From Parvularcula sp964484475 (GTDB taxonomy: Bacteria > Pseudomonadota > Alphaproteobacteria > Caulobacterales > Parvularculaceae): DNA of 16,291 nt. The notes below the pieces were generated by a model that worked only from the letters and a program-made list of their open reading frames with translations, was not told the DNA's origin and ran no database searches. Below, one piece after another: positions 1 to 6,861 of the stretch. The stretch's first letter is position 1. Every line of letters starts with the position of its first letter. Location of the stretch: contig CAZAFU010000061.1 in NCBI GenBank assembly GCA_964484475.1, forward strand, positions 1-16,291. The letters run 5' to 3'. The translations under genes were made by a program, and so were the position numbers.

Positions 1-141
1 CGTGCCGCCTCGCGGAACCCTTCGCTGAAAGTCATTGTCGGTGGACAGGCCTTCTTACGCCAGAGCGATCTGTTCACCAGGGTCGGTGCCGATGCCATGG
101 CGGAAGATGCCGAAGCGGCTCCGTGTTGCCATCCGGGTTGA
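1..141 (+). CDS. ppaA: PpaA/AerR-family B12-binding regulator, 3' end only
   Basis: Frame 1 is open from the first base and stops at TGA 139-141, giving 46 C-terminal residues; the start lies outside the window. The stretch VIVGGQAF followed by DLFTRVGADAMAEDAEAA matches the end of a cobalamin-binding (B12-binding) domain, whose last strand and helix carry the GG and GADA/A-D patterns. In purple bacteria the gene immediately upstream of ppsR/crtJ encodes PpaA/AerR, a B12-binding antirepressor that modulates PpsR/CrtJ DNA binding. The position, orientation and 62-nt gap to ppsR fit that role. The protein ends with two adjacent cysteines (PCCHPG). The fragment is too short to exclude another B12-binding regulator, so the symbol rests partly on context. 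Confidence 0.75.
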   Translation, partial: RAASRNPSLKVIVGGQAFLRQSDLFTRVGADAMAEDAEAAPCCHPG

Positions 142-151
142 TACTGGATCG

Positions 152-165
152 AAATGCGCGCATTT
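152..165. promoter_or_regulatory. 14-bp perfect palindrome upstream of ppsR
   Basis: AAATGCGCGCATTT is a perfect inverted repeat in the ppaA-ppsR gap, about 40 bp before the ppsR start. It does not match the TGT-N12-ACA PpsR target. It could be an operator for another regulator or a chance GC-rich palindrome. Confidence 0.3.
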
Positions 166-169
166 GAAT

Positions 170-186
170 GCGGCTCAGTTAGCCGC
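170..186 (+). promoter_or_regulatory. Short stem-loop in the ppsR leader
   Basis: GCGGCT and AGCCGC form a perfect 6-bp stem around the 5-nt loop CAGTT. It ends 6 nt before the ppsR ribosome binding site (GGGGAG, 193-198). No U-tract follows, so it is not a convincing terminator. It might affect translation or mRNA stability. Confidence 0.3.
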
Positions 187-203
187 CTCGTCGGGGAGAT
201 GAC

Positions 204-1628
204 ATGGACATGGCGAGGCCGATCGCAGCGCGCACGACCTCATTCCGGGACCCCGGCCGCTATTTTGCGGACATCGATGCGTCGCTTGCGGCGCAGCTTG
301 TGTCTTCCGGGGTGGACGTGGCTCTCGTCATCGAAGATGGAATCATCCAGGATCTCGCCCTCGGGAGTGCGGAGCTCGTGGAGGCGGGTTGCGACGAGGC
401 CTGGCGCGGCGAAGCCTGGCGCGACACGGTCACCGAGGAAAGCCTGCCCAAGATCGACGAGCTGCTGAAAAGTGGCGCCGATCAGAAGGGGCGCTGGCGG
501 CAGGTCACCCAGATGAGCCTCGCCGGGGTTCCCATCCCCGTGAAGTACACCACCGTCGCGGCCGGCAAACCCGGGCAGCTCCTGGCTCTCGGCCGGGATC
601 TCAGGTCCGTGGCCACGCTCCAGCAGCGCCTGATCGCCATGCATCAGGATCTCGAGCGCGAATATGCCAACCTGCGGGGTATCGAAACCCGCTACCGCAG
701 CCTCTTCAACGCGTTGTCCGAAACGGTGGTGATCCTCTCGGGCCGTGACGGGACCGTCTCGGAAATGAATCCCGAAGCGGTTCGCCGCCTCGGGCTTGAA
801 GGGGAGGCGAGGGGAATGCCCTTCCCCGATCTCGTCGCCGAGGAGGACCGTGCCGCGGTGCAGCGGATGATCGACCGGGCAGTCTCGGGAGGTCATGGGG
901 AAGCCGGGGGCGTAAGCTTCCGCGGCCCCGGTGCCGGCACCATGCGGGCGACCGCCTTCAGGCAGGAGAACCAGGTCTATATCATCGTCAGGATCGAGCC
1001 TGACGGGACGCCGCCGGCCAATGACCAGAAACCTGTCGGCACCTCCGACATCCAGCAGGTGATGAGCCACCTGCCCGACGGTCTCGTCATCACGACGTCG
1101 ACCTTCAGGGTGCTCTCGGCGAACGCGACCTTCCTGAGAATGGTGCAGGCGGTGGAGGACCGGAACGTCGTCAGCCAGCACCTTTCGGGCTGGATCGGCC
1201 GTTCGCCGGCAGAGCTCAACATGCTTCAGTCCAATCTCAAGCGCCACGGCGTCGCCCGGAATTTCGCGACAGTGATCCGCGACCGCTTCGACGCCGAAGA
1301 CGAGGTGGAGATTTCCGCCGTCGCCGCCGAGCTGGACGGCGAAACGGTGTTCGGCTTCGCCATCCGTCCCGTATCCAAGCGTCTGGTCGGGGCCGGAAAC
1401 CAGAGCGAGTGGCTGCCGGGCCGGCAGGAAGAACTCACCAGCCTCGTCGGGCAGATGCCGCTCAAGGATATCGTGCGGGCCTCCACGGACCTGATCGAGA
1501 AGATCTGCATCGAGACCGCGCTCAAGCTCTCCGACCACAGCCGGGCTTCGGCGGCGGAACTCCTCGGCCTCAGTCGTCAGGGTCTCTATTCGAAGCTGAA
1601 GCGTTTCAAGATCACCGAACCGGAATAG
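204..1628 (+). CDS. ppsR: PpsR/CrtJ transcriptional repressor of photosynthesis genes
   Basis: A 474-residue PAS-type DNA-binding repressor. It runs from an N-terminal PAS-like domain (about 15-130) through a Q-linker-like helix (about 138-160), PAS1 (about 163-265) and PAS2 (about 283-395) to a C-terminal Fis-type helix-turn-helix (about 446-470, RASAAELLGLSRQGLYSKLK). Domain order and length match PpsR/CrtJ, which represses bch, crt and puc promoters at TGT-N12-ACA sites under oxygen. ATG 204 is preceded by GGGGAG with 5-nt spacing; an in-frame ATG at 210 is an alternative. There are only two cysteines, C63 and C435. C435, just before the HTH, corresponds to the HTH-proximal redox cysteine of the family, but no cysteine lies near residue 250, where R. 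sphaeroides PpsR has Cys251. Targets are visible in this window before bchG, between crtD and crtF, and before bchC. Confidence 0.95.
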   Translation: MDMARPIAARTTSFRDPGRYFADIDASLAAQLVSSGVDVALVIEDGIIQDLALGSAELVEAGCDEAWRGEAWRDTVTEESLPKIDELLKSGADQKGRWRQVTQMSLAGVPIPVKYTTVAAGKPGQLLALGRDLRSVATLQQRLIAMHQDLEREYANLRGIETRYRSLFNALSETVVILSGRDGTVSEMNPEAVRRLGLEGEARGMPFPDLVAEEDRAAVQRMIDRAVSGGHGEAGGVSFRGPGAGTMRATAFRQENQVYIIVRIEPDGTPPANDQKPVGTSDIQQVMSHLPDGLVITTSTFRVLSANATFLRMVQAVEDRNVVSQHLSGWIGRSPAELNMLQSNLKRHGVARNFATVIRDRFDAEDEVEISAVAAELDGETVFGFAIRPVSKRLVGAGNQSEWLPGRQEELTSLVGQMPLKDIVRASTDLIEKICIETALKLSDHSRASAAELLGLSRQGLYSKLKRFKITEPE

Positions 1629-1639
1629 ACACCGATCCG

Positions 1640-1657
1640 TGTCATTCCTGATTGACG
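1640..1657. promoter_or_regulatory. Degenerate PpsR operator before bchG
   Basis: TGTCATTCCTGATTGACG has the TGT-N12-ACA layout with one mismatch (ACG for ACA) and TGTCA/TGACG arms. It lies in the 52-nt ppsR-bchG gap. TAGACA (1626-1631) precedes it by 8 nt, the same spacing that separates TTGACA from the perfect site before bchC, so it may mark the -35 of a bchG promoter. The -10 is weak by eye. A spare half-site TGTCAAG sits at 1666-1672. Confidence 0.5.
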
Positions 1658-1680
1658 CTGGGCGCTGTCAAGAATAGCGT

Positions 1681-2595
1681 ATGGGGGTGTCCTCGACCCC
1701 TGCATCTGCCACCCCGCGTGCTTTTCCCACTCCTTCGGCGGTGCTGGAGCTCTTCAAGCCGGTCACATGGTTCGCGCCGATGTGGGCCTTTGCCTGCGGC
1801 GCGATCTCGAGCGGCCAGTCCCTGAACGGACGATTGGGGTACGTCGCGGCGGGGGTCCTCCTCGCCGGCCCGCTCGTGTGTGCGGCCAGCCAGGCCTGCA
1901 ATGACTGGTACGACCGGCACGTGGACGCCATCAACGAGCCGAACAGGCCCATCCCGTCAGGGCGGATACCCGGGCGCTGGGGTCTCGGCATCGCTCTTTT
2001 CTGGTCGGCGGTCTCGCTGGCGGTCGGCTGGTCACTCGGGACCTGGGCCGGATGGGCGACGGTGCTCGGTGTCGCCCTCGCCTGGGCCTACAGCATGCCG
2101 CCGGTGAGGCTGAAACTGAACGGCTGGTACGGCAACGCGGCGGTGGGCCTGTCCTATGAGGGTCTCGCCTGGTTCACCGGCGCGGCGGTCCTGATCGGCG
2201 GCCTTCCCGGGATCGGGATCATCGGTTTTGCGCTTCTCTATTCCATCGGCGCTCACGGGATCATGACGCTCAACGACTTCAAGGCGATCGAGGGCGACAG
2301 GCGTCTCGGCATCAGGACACTTCCGGTGCAACTCGGCCCCGAGCGGGCCGCGATGACCGCCTGTGTCGTCATGATCGTTCCCCAGCTGATCGTCAGCGGG
2401 CTTCTCTTCGCGATGGCAAAGCCGGTCTATGCCGCGGCGATCATCGCGCTTGTCCTGGTTCAGGGCCAGCTCATGCGGCGTCTCCTGAAGGACCCCGAAG
2501 CGCTGGCGCCCTGGTACAATGCCACTGGCACCTCACTTTACGTCCTGGGCATGATGGTCTCGGCCTTCGCCCTTCGCAGCGCCGGCGCCGCCTGA
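1681..2595 (+). CDS. bchG: Bacteriochlorophyll a synthase (BchG)
   Basis: A 304-residue UbiA-family polyprenyltransferase that esterifies bacteriochlorophyllide a with geranylgeranyl or phytyl diphosphate in the membrane. The first Asp-rich motif is NDWYDRHVDAINEPNRPIPS (about 74-93), and the second is LNDFKAIEGDRRLGIRTLPV. The hydrophobic segments between them fit the usual multi-pass UbiA fold. The N-terminal lead followed by FKPVTWFAPMWAF is typical of BchG, so ATG 1681 is preferred, although no strong ribosome binding site is seen; GTG 1741 is a weaker alternative. Its stop overlaps the next start by one base (TGATG, 2593-2597), implying coupling to bch2. A degenerate PpsR site upstream suggests its own oxygen-regulated promoter. 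Confidence 0.96.
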   Translation: MGVSSTPASATPRAFPTPSAVLELFKPVTWFAPMWAFACGAISSGQSLNGRLGYVAAGVLLAGPLVCAASQACNDWYDRHVDAINEPNRPIPSGRIPGRWGLGIALFWSAVSLAVGWSLGTWAGWATVLGVALAWAYSMPPVRLKLNGWYGNAAVGLSYEGLAWFTGAAVLIGGLPGIGIIGFALLYSIGAHGIMTLNDFKAIEGDRRLGIRTLPVQLGPERAAMTACVVMIVPQLIVSGLLFAMAKPVYAAAIIALVLVQGQLMRRLLKDPEALAPWYNATGTSLYVLGMMVSAFALRSAGAA

Positions 2596-3932
2596 TGGCG
2601 AACCCCGCCTCACCCCTCGGCTGGTTCGGGATCTTCCGTCTCGGCCTCGTGCAGGTGGCCCTCGGCGCGATCATCGTTCTGACGACCTCGACCCTCAATC
2701 GCGTGATGGTGGTCGAGCTCGCCCTGCCTGCAAGCATCCCCGGGCTCCTCGTCGGCTGGCACTATGCCGTGCAGATCACCCGCCCCCGCTGGGGCTTCGG
2801 TGCGGACCAGGGGGGAAGGCGGAGCTTCTGGATTCTCGCGGGGATCGCGGTCCTCGGTGCCGGGGCCATCGCCGCTGCCGGGGCGACGGCCCTCGTCGAA
2901 CGCTCCCCCGCAGCAGGAATTGCCGCTTCGTTCGCCGCCTTTACCCTGATCGGCGGGGGCGTCGGCGCTGCGGGCACGAACCTCTTGGCGCTCCTTGCGA
3001 TCAGGACCCCGCCCGAGCGCAAGGCCGCAGCCGCCGCGATCGTCTGGATCATGATGATCGCCGGCTTCATCCTGACCACGGGTGTCGCGGGAAGCTTCCT
3101 CGATCCCTTCTCCATGGCGAGGCTCTTCATTGTCACCTGTGTCGTCGCCGCGGCAGCGCTTTGTCTCACGGTCATCGCCCTGTTCGGACTCGAAGGACGG
3201 GGCCACGAGACCCCGAACCGGACGGCGCCGCCGAAGGGCAGCTTTGCCCAGGCCATCCGCAACGTGTGGCAGGACCGGCAGGCGAGGCGCTTCACCGCCT
3301 TCGTCTTCGTCTCGATGCTCGCCTACAGTGCCCAGGACCTCATCCTCGAGCCCTTCGCGGGCCTCGTCCACAACTACACCCCCGGAGAGTCGACCAAGCT
3401 CGCCGCGACCCAGAACAGCGGCGTTCTTCTCGGCATGATCGTCACCGCCGTCATCGGTACGATGATCGGCAGGTCGCGGGCGAGTTTCATGCGCGCCTGG
3501 ACGTTGCTCGGCTGCCTTGCGTCAGCTGCCGCGCTGGCCTTCTTATCCGTCGGCGCCTTCGCGGGAACGGGTTTCCCGCTGCACGGCTCGGTCTTCGCGC
3601 TCGGCACCGCCAACGGCATGTTCGCGGTCGCCGCGATCGGTTCGATGATGGCGCTCGCGAGTGCCGGGGACAATCCGCAGGAGGGCACCAGGATGGGCGT
3701 CTGGGGCGCGGCGCAGGCCGTGGCTTTCGGGATCGGCGGCCTGATGGGGGCGGTCGGGATCGATATCGCGAGATCGCTGATCGGTGACCTTTCGACCTCC
3801 TTCGCGCTGGTCTTCGCCCTCGAGGCTCTCACCTTCGTCGCCGCCGGCATCCTCGCGCTGAGGGTGGGCAAGAGCGACGCAGACGAACGAAACCTTCCCT
3901 TCATGCCGGCAGAGCAGTTCGCGGCAGAATAG
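2595..3932 (+). CDS. bch2: PucC/Bch2-family membrane transporter
   Basis: A 445-residue member of the PucC/LhaA/Bch2 branch of the major facilitator superfamily, with about 12 hydrophobic segments. The N-terminal block VLTTSTLNRVMVVELALPAS, followed by a PGLLVGWHYAVQ-type segment and RPRWGFGADQGGRR, is characteristic. Family members are thought to move bacteriochlorophyll or assist light-harvesting complex assembly. The member lying between bchG and bchP (Bch2, ORF428) is less well defined than PucC or LhaA. Overlap with bchG and a 24-nt gap to bchP place it in the same operon. The family is secure; the assignment to Bch2 rather than PucC rests on its position. What it transports is inferred. 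Confidence 0.92.
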   Translation: MANPASPLGWFGIFRLGLVQVALGAIIVLTTSTLNRVMVVELALPASIPGLLVGWHYAVQITRPRWGFGADQGGRRSFWILAGIAVLGAGAIAAAGATALVERSPAAGIAASFAAFTLIGGGVGAAGTNLLALLAIRTPPERKAAAAAIVWIMMIAGFILTTGVAGSFLDPFSMARLFIVTCVVAAAALCLTVIALFGLEGRGHETPNRTAPPKGSFAQAIRNVWQDRQARRFTAFVFVSMLAYSAQDLILEPFAGLVHNYTPGESTKLAATQNSGVLLGMIVTAVIGTMIGRSRASFMRAWTLLGCLASAAALAFLSVGAFAGTGFPLHGSVFALGTANGMFAVAAIGSMMALASAGDNPQEGTRMGVWGAAQAVAFGIGGLMGAVGIDIARSLIGDLSTSFALVFALEALTFVAAGILALRVGKSDADERNLPFMPAEQFAAE

Positions 3933-3956
3933 GACCCTTACGGAAAGGCCTACACC

Positions 3957-5165
3957 ATGGCAGACCTCAAGCGTTTTGACACTGTCGTCGTCGGGGGCGG
4001 CCCCGCGGGCGCCACCGCGGCCCACGACCTCGCCGAACAGGGCCACGCCGTCATGCTTCTCGAAAGGGGTGGGAAGATCAAGCCGTGCGGCGGTGCGATC
4101 CCGCCCCGGCTCATCCGCGACTTCGCCATTCCCGAGGATCTCATCGTGGCCAGGGCGAACACCGCGCGCATGGTGTCCCCGGCGGGTCGCGAGGTGGACA
4201 TGCCGATCAATGGCGGCTCCGTCGGCATGGTCGACCGGGAGCATTTCGACGAATGGCTCCGCGAGCGCGCCGAAGGGTCAGGTGCGGTTCGCGTCACCGG
4301 TTCGTTCGAACGGATCGAAAGGACCGAAGCGGGCCATGCCGTCGTCGTCTACAAGACGCAGGGCCAGGGCGGCGCGAGCGAAGAAACGAAGGTTCTGGCC
4401 AGGACCGTCATCGGAGCGGACGGTGCCCGCTCGAAGGTCGGCCAGCAGGAGATCGGCGGAGGTGAGCACCTCCCTTGCGTCTTCGCCTACCACGAGATCA
4501 TCCGTTCGCCCCAGGCTGTTCCCGGCTCCCATTTCGAAGCGGATCGCTGTGACATCTACTACCAGGGCCGTCTGTCCCCTGACTTCTACGCCTGGGTCTT
4601 TCCCCACGGGGATACCACCAGCGTCGGGGTCGGCAGTGCGAAGAAGGGCTTTTCACTGAAAGGCGCGGTCGCCACCTTGAGGCAGGATACGGATCTTGGC
4701 TCTTCGGAGACCATCCGCAGGGAGGGTGCGCCGATCCCGCTCAAGCCACGCAAGAAATGGGACAACGGCAAGGACGTGATGCTGGCCGGCGATGCCGCGG
4801 GCTGCGTCGCGCCTGCGTCGGGCGAAGGGATCTACTACGCGATGCTCGGCGGGCGGAAAGCCGCCGAGGGAATTGCGGAGCTGCTCGCGACCGGCGATGT
4901 TAAGGCCATGGCGAGGGCTCGCCGCTCTTATCTCAAGGAGCACGGCAAGGTCTTCTTCATCCTCGGGATCATGCAGCATTTCTGGTACCGCAGCGACAAG
5001 CGCCGGGAGCGTTTCGTCAACATCTGCCGTGACAAGGACGTGCAGCGGCTGACCTGGGAAGCCTACATGAACAAGCGCCTGGTGAAGGCCAATCCCATGG
5101 CCCACATCCGCATCTTCCTCTTGGATCTCGGCCATCTTCTCGGTATCAAGTCCCTGCGCTCGTGA
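3957..5165 (+). CDS. bchP: Geranylgeranyl diphosphate/bacteriochlorophyll reductase (BchP)
   Basis: A 402-residue FAD-dependent oxidoreductase that reduces the geranylgeranyl tail of bacteriochlorophyll to phytyl. The N-terminal dinucleotide-binding motif VVGGGPAGATAAHDL lies at about 11-25. The family signature KIKPCGGAIPPRLI follows, and the second FAD motif GDAAGCVAPASGEGIYYAM begins at about 278 (Asp279). Length and motif order are those of the ChlP/BchP geranylgeranyl reductase family. ATG 3957 has a GGAAAGG-type ribosome binding site about 8 nt upstream. The stop TGA overlaps the GTG start of tspO in GTGA (5162-5165), so the two are probably translationally coupled. Confidence 0.97.
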   Translation: MADLKRFDTVVVGGGPAGATAAHDLAEQGHAVMLLERGGKIKPCGGAIPPRLIRDFAIPEDLIVARANTARMVSPAGREVDMPINGGSVGMVDREHFDEWLRERAEGSGAVRVTGSFERIERTEAGHAVVVYKTQGQGGASEETKVLARTVIGADGARSKVGQQEIGGGEHLPCVFAYHEIIRSPQAVPGSHFEADRCDIYYQGRLSPDFYAWVFPHGDTTSVGVGSAKKGFSLKGAVATLRQDTDLGSSETIRREGAPIPLKPRKKWDNGKDVMLAGDAAGCVAPASGEGIYYAMLGGRKAAEGIAELLATGDVKAMARARRSYLKEHGKVFFILGIMQHFWYRSDKRRERFVNICRDKDVQRLTWEAYMNKRLVKANPMAHIRIFLLDLGHLLGIKSLRS

Positions 5166-5644
5166 CGCGTATCCTCCGGCGGCCTGTGACGGTAGCGGCG
5201 CTTGCGGCCTTCGCCGTGGCCCTGATCGGCGGTTCGATGACAAGGATCGGCCCGTGGTACGAGGGGCTCGCCAAGCCCGACTGGAACCCGCCCGACTGGC
5301 TCTTCGCCCCCGTCTGGACACTGATCTACGCTCTCGCCGTCTTCGCGGCGGTGCGCGGCTGGCGCGCTTCGGCGACGCATCGCGAGCGGGCCTGGCTGGT
5401 TGCGCTGTTCTTCGTCAATGCGGTCCTCAATGTGCTGTGGTCGGCGCTCTTCTTCACGTTCCAGCGCCCTGACTTCGCCCTCGGAGAGGTGCTGACCCTC
5501 TGGCTTTCAGTCCTTGCCCTGATCCTTTTCCTGCGGCGACGGGATGGCAAGGCGGCGCTGGCACTCGTTCCGTACCTGATATGGGTGGCCTTCGCGGGCG
5601 TTCTCAACGCCAGGATCGTCGCCCTGAACGGGCCCTTCGGATGA
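5162..5644 (+). CDS. tspO: TspO/MBR-family tryptophan-rich sensory protein
   Basis: A 160-residue protein with five predicted membrane helices and the conserved TspO blocks: KPDWNPPDWLFAPVWTLIYA (about 38-57), NVLWSALFF (about 90-98) and PYLIWVAFAGVLNARI near the C terminus. TspO (homolog of the mitochondrial benzodiazepine receptor/TSPO) binds tetrapyrroles. In R. sphaeroides it negatively affects photosynthesis gene expression in response to oxygen, upstream of the PpsR circuit. Start GTG 5162 overlaps the bchP stop by 4 bases. This placement in a bch operon next to ppsR supports a role in feedback between pigment precursors and transcription, which is an inference. Confidence 0.93.
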   Translation: MTRILRRPVTVAALAAFAVALIGGSMTRIGPWYEGLAKPDWNPPDWLFAPVWTLIYALAVFAAVRGWRASATHRERAWLVALFFVNAVLNVLWSALFFTFQRPDFALGEVLTLWLSVLALILFLRRRDGKAALALVPYLIWVAFAGVLNARIVALNGPFG

Positions 5645-5650
5645 GGCCTG

Positions 5651-5938
5651 ATGACCCTTCCACCTGTCCTGATCGAGATCATCCTGGCGGGCGTCGTCAT
5701 CGAGGCGGCCGTCCTTTATCTGTGGCTGCGCAGGCGAGCGCCCGCCCTCGTGCCGGCGGTGCTTCTTTTCCTCGGCTCGGGCGCGCTTCTGCTTCTTGCG
5801 GTGAGGCTCGCCATGGACGGCGAGTCGGGAACAACGGTCGCAGGTGCGCTGCTCCTGGCGGGTGTCCTGCATGTTCTCTGCTTGAGAAACCTTGTCAGGA
5901 ACTTTGGGCAAGCCCATGCCCGGCGGGGGAAAACCTGA
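5651..5938 (+). CDS. Small multi-pass membrane protein, function unknown
   Basis: A 95-residue protein with three predicted hydrophobic segments (about 6-26, 31-51 and 60-78), a basic loop WLRRRAP after the first, and a basic tail ending in HARRGKT. ATG 5651 lies 6 nt after the tspO stop, with GATGAGG just upstream, so it is probably the last gene of the bchG-bch2-bchP-tspO run. I do not recognise a family. Its codon use resembles its neighbours, with AGG arginines and GC-rich third positions. Its position suggests a role in the photosynthetic membrane or as a TspO accessory, but nothing in the sequence shows a specific activity. Confidence 0.75.
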   Translation: MTLPPVLIEIILAGVVIEAAVLYLWLRRRAPALVPAVLLFLGSGALLLLAVRLAMDGESGTTVAGALLLAGVLHVLCLRNLVRNFGQAHARRGKT

Positions 5939-6117
5939 TCGCTGGAGTGTGTATGCTTTTGTCTGCCACGAGGAGATGGAACCAAACCTCCTCTGCGCTA
6001 TGTTCCCCATCGGCCCACCCCTGGAACGTCCGCGACCGATGGACACGTGGCGTGCGGCCATAGACTTGTGACCAAATGATTCAGGCGATGCGACGACTAT
6101 CAACGGGAGTAACCACC
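5939..6117 (+). other. Intergenic region before the cytochrome gene
   Basis: This 179-nt stretch is the largest gap in the window. It must hold the end of the bchG-tspO transcript and the promoter of the cytochrome gene, but I see no strong -35/-10 pair and no TGT-N12-ACA site. A 6-bp inverted repeat, GAGGAG (5970-5975) and CTCCTC (5988-5993), has a 12-nt loop and no U-tract, so at best it is a weak terminator. The cytochrome ribosome binding site is the GGGAG at about 6105-6109. Confidence 0.4.
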
Positions 6118-6759
6118 ATGCGATCGACGATCAGGACTATGGGGCTTTCAGCGCTCCTTCTCTCCACCGCCCTTGTAGCGGGCTGCGGCAGCGAAAGCGC
6201 CGATGAGGAAGTGGTGCGCACCGCGCCAGCGGCCGAGCCGGCGACCCCGGCAACGCCGACCCGCCAGGCCGAAGCGCCGGTCGAGGAAGAGCTCGAGCCC
6301 ATGGACGCCGAGCCGATGGATGCCGAGCCGATGGACGCCGACGATGACATCGAGATCGACATGGACATGCAGACCGCCGACGCCGATGACGGCGACATGC
6401 AGATGGCGAGCGCCGGTGGAGACCTCCCCCCGGACCATCCCGCACTCGGCGGCGATGCGACAGCAGGCAAGCGCGTCTTTGCCCGCTGCATGAGCTGCCA
6501 TTCCGTGGAAGAAGGCCAGAACAGGGTCGGTCCGTCCCTGTACGGCATCATCGGCCGCCCCGCCGGTGAGGTCGAAGGCTTCAACTATACCGATGCCAAT
6601 GCCAATTCCGGCATCGTGTGGACCAAGGACGTCCTCTTCGAATACCTCGAAGACCCGCAGGGTTACATCCCAGGCACCAGGATGATCTTCCCGGGTCTTC
6701 CGAAGGAAGAGGATCGCCGCAACGTGATCGCCTATCTCGAGCAGGCTGCTGAAGAGTAA
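6118..6759 (+). CDS. Class I c-type cytochrome, probable lipoprotein
   Basis: A 213-residue protein. A basic start and hydrophobic segment end in the lipobox LVAGC (Cys23), predicting a membrane-anchored periplasmic lipoprotein. Residues 24-110 form an Ala/Pro then Asp/Glu/Met-rich linker with three EPMDA repeats. The C-terminal 100 residues are a class I cytochrome c domain: heme motif CMSCH (C124, C127, H128), VGPSLYGIIGRPAG, and PGTRMIFPG with the likely axial Met189. ATG 6118 has GGGAG 8 nt upstream; an earlier in-frame ATG at 6076 would put a non-secretory extension before the signal. A soluble or tethered cytochrome c2/cy normally re-reduces the photosynthetic reaction centre, so this is a candidate electron donor. 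That role is inferred from context. A terminator follows, so it is probably monocistronic. Confidence 0.9.
   Translation: MRSTIRTMGLSALLLSTALVAGCGSESADEEVVRTAPAAEPATPATPTRQAEAPVEEELEPMDAEPMDAEPMDADDDIEIDMDMQTADADDGDMQMASAGGDLPPDHPALGGDATAGKRVFARCMSCHSVEEGQNRVGPSLYGIIGRPAGEVEGFNYTDANANSGIVWTKDVLFEYLEDPQGYIPGTRMIFPGLPKEEDRRNVIAYLEQAAEE
6295..6339 (+). repeat. Three 15-bp tandem repeats in the cytochrome linker
   Basis: Three in-frame copies of GAGCCGATGGACGCC, with single-base differences, encode EPMDA three times (residues 60-74). A further acidic Asp/Met run without a strict repeat follows. Such repeats can change copy number by slippage and would alter linker length without breaking the frame. 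Confidence 0.85.
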
Positions 6760-6785
6760 GAACGTTTCGGATCGTCAACAGGTGG

Positions 6786-6824
6786 AGCGGCTACTGTCAA
6801 AAAGCAGTAGCCGCTTTTCTTTAT
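6786..6824 (+). terminator. Rho-independent terminator after the cytochrome gene
   Basis: AGCGGCTACTG (6786-6796) and CAGTAGCCGCT (6805-6815) form a perfect 11-bp stem with the 8-nt loop TCAAAAAG. The T-rich run TTTCTTTAT follows. It begins 27 nt after the cytochrome stop and ends just before bchI, separating the two transcription units. bchI must therefore be served by a promoter downstream of the hairpin or by read-through. Confidence 0.93.
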
Positions 6825-6861
6825 CTTGACGCTGCACGGCAAAGGACGTTCCATTGACCCC

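Noticed and set aside
240..1538. Long minus-strand open frame of 432 codons opposite ppsR
   Set aside because: Its translation is Arg/Gly/Asp/His-rich with no recognisable domain and lies wholly antisense to a clear PpsR. It is the usual shadow of high-GC codon use.
5970..5993. GAGGAG/CTCCTC inverted repeat as terminator of the bchG-tspO operon
   Set aside because: It has only 6 bp of stem, a 12-nt loop and no T-run. It is noted in the intergenic entry but not called a terminator.
6061..6090. CRP/FNR-like half-site TGTGA before the cytochrome gene
   Set aside because: The second arm does not match (TGTGA with only TTCA downstream at the wrong spacing), so a bound regulator cannot be supported.
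6076..6117. Upstream ATG 6076 as cytochrome start
   Set aside because: It would place 14 polar residues before the signal peptide. ATG 6118 has a good ribosome binding site and gives a normal lipoprotein signal.
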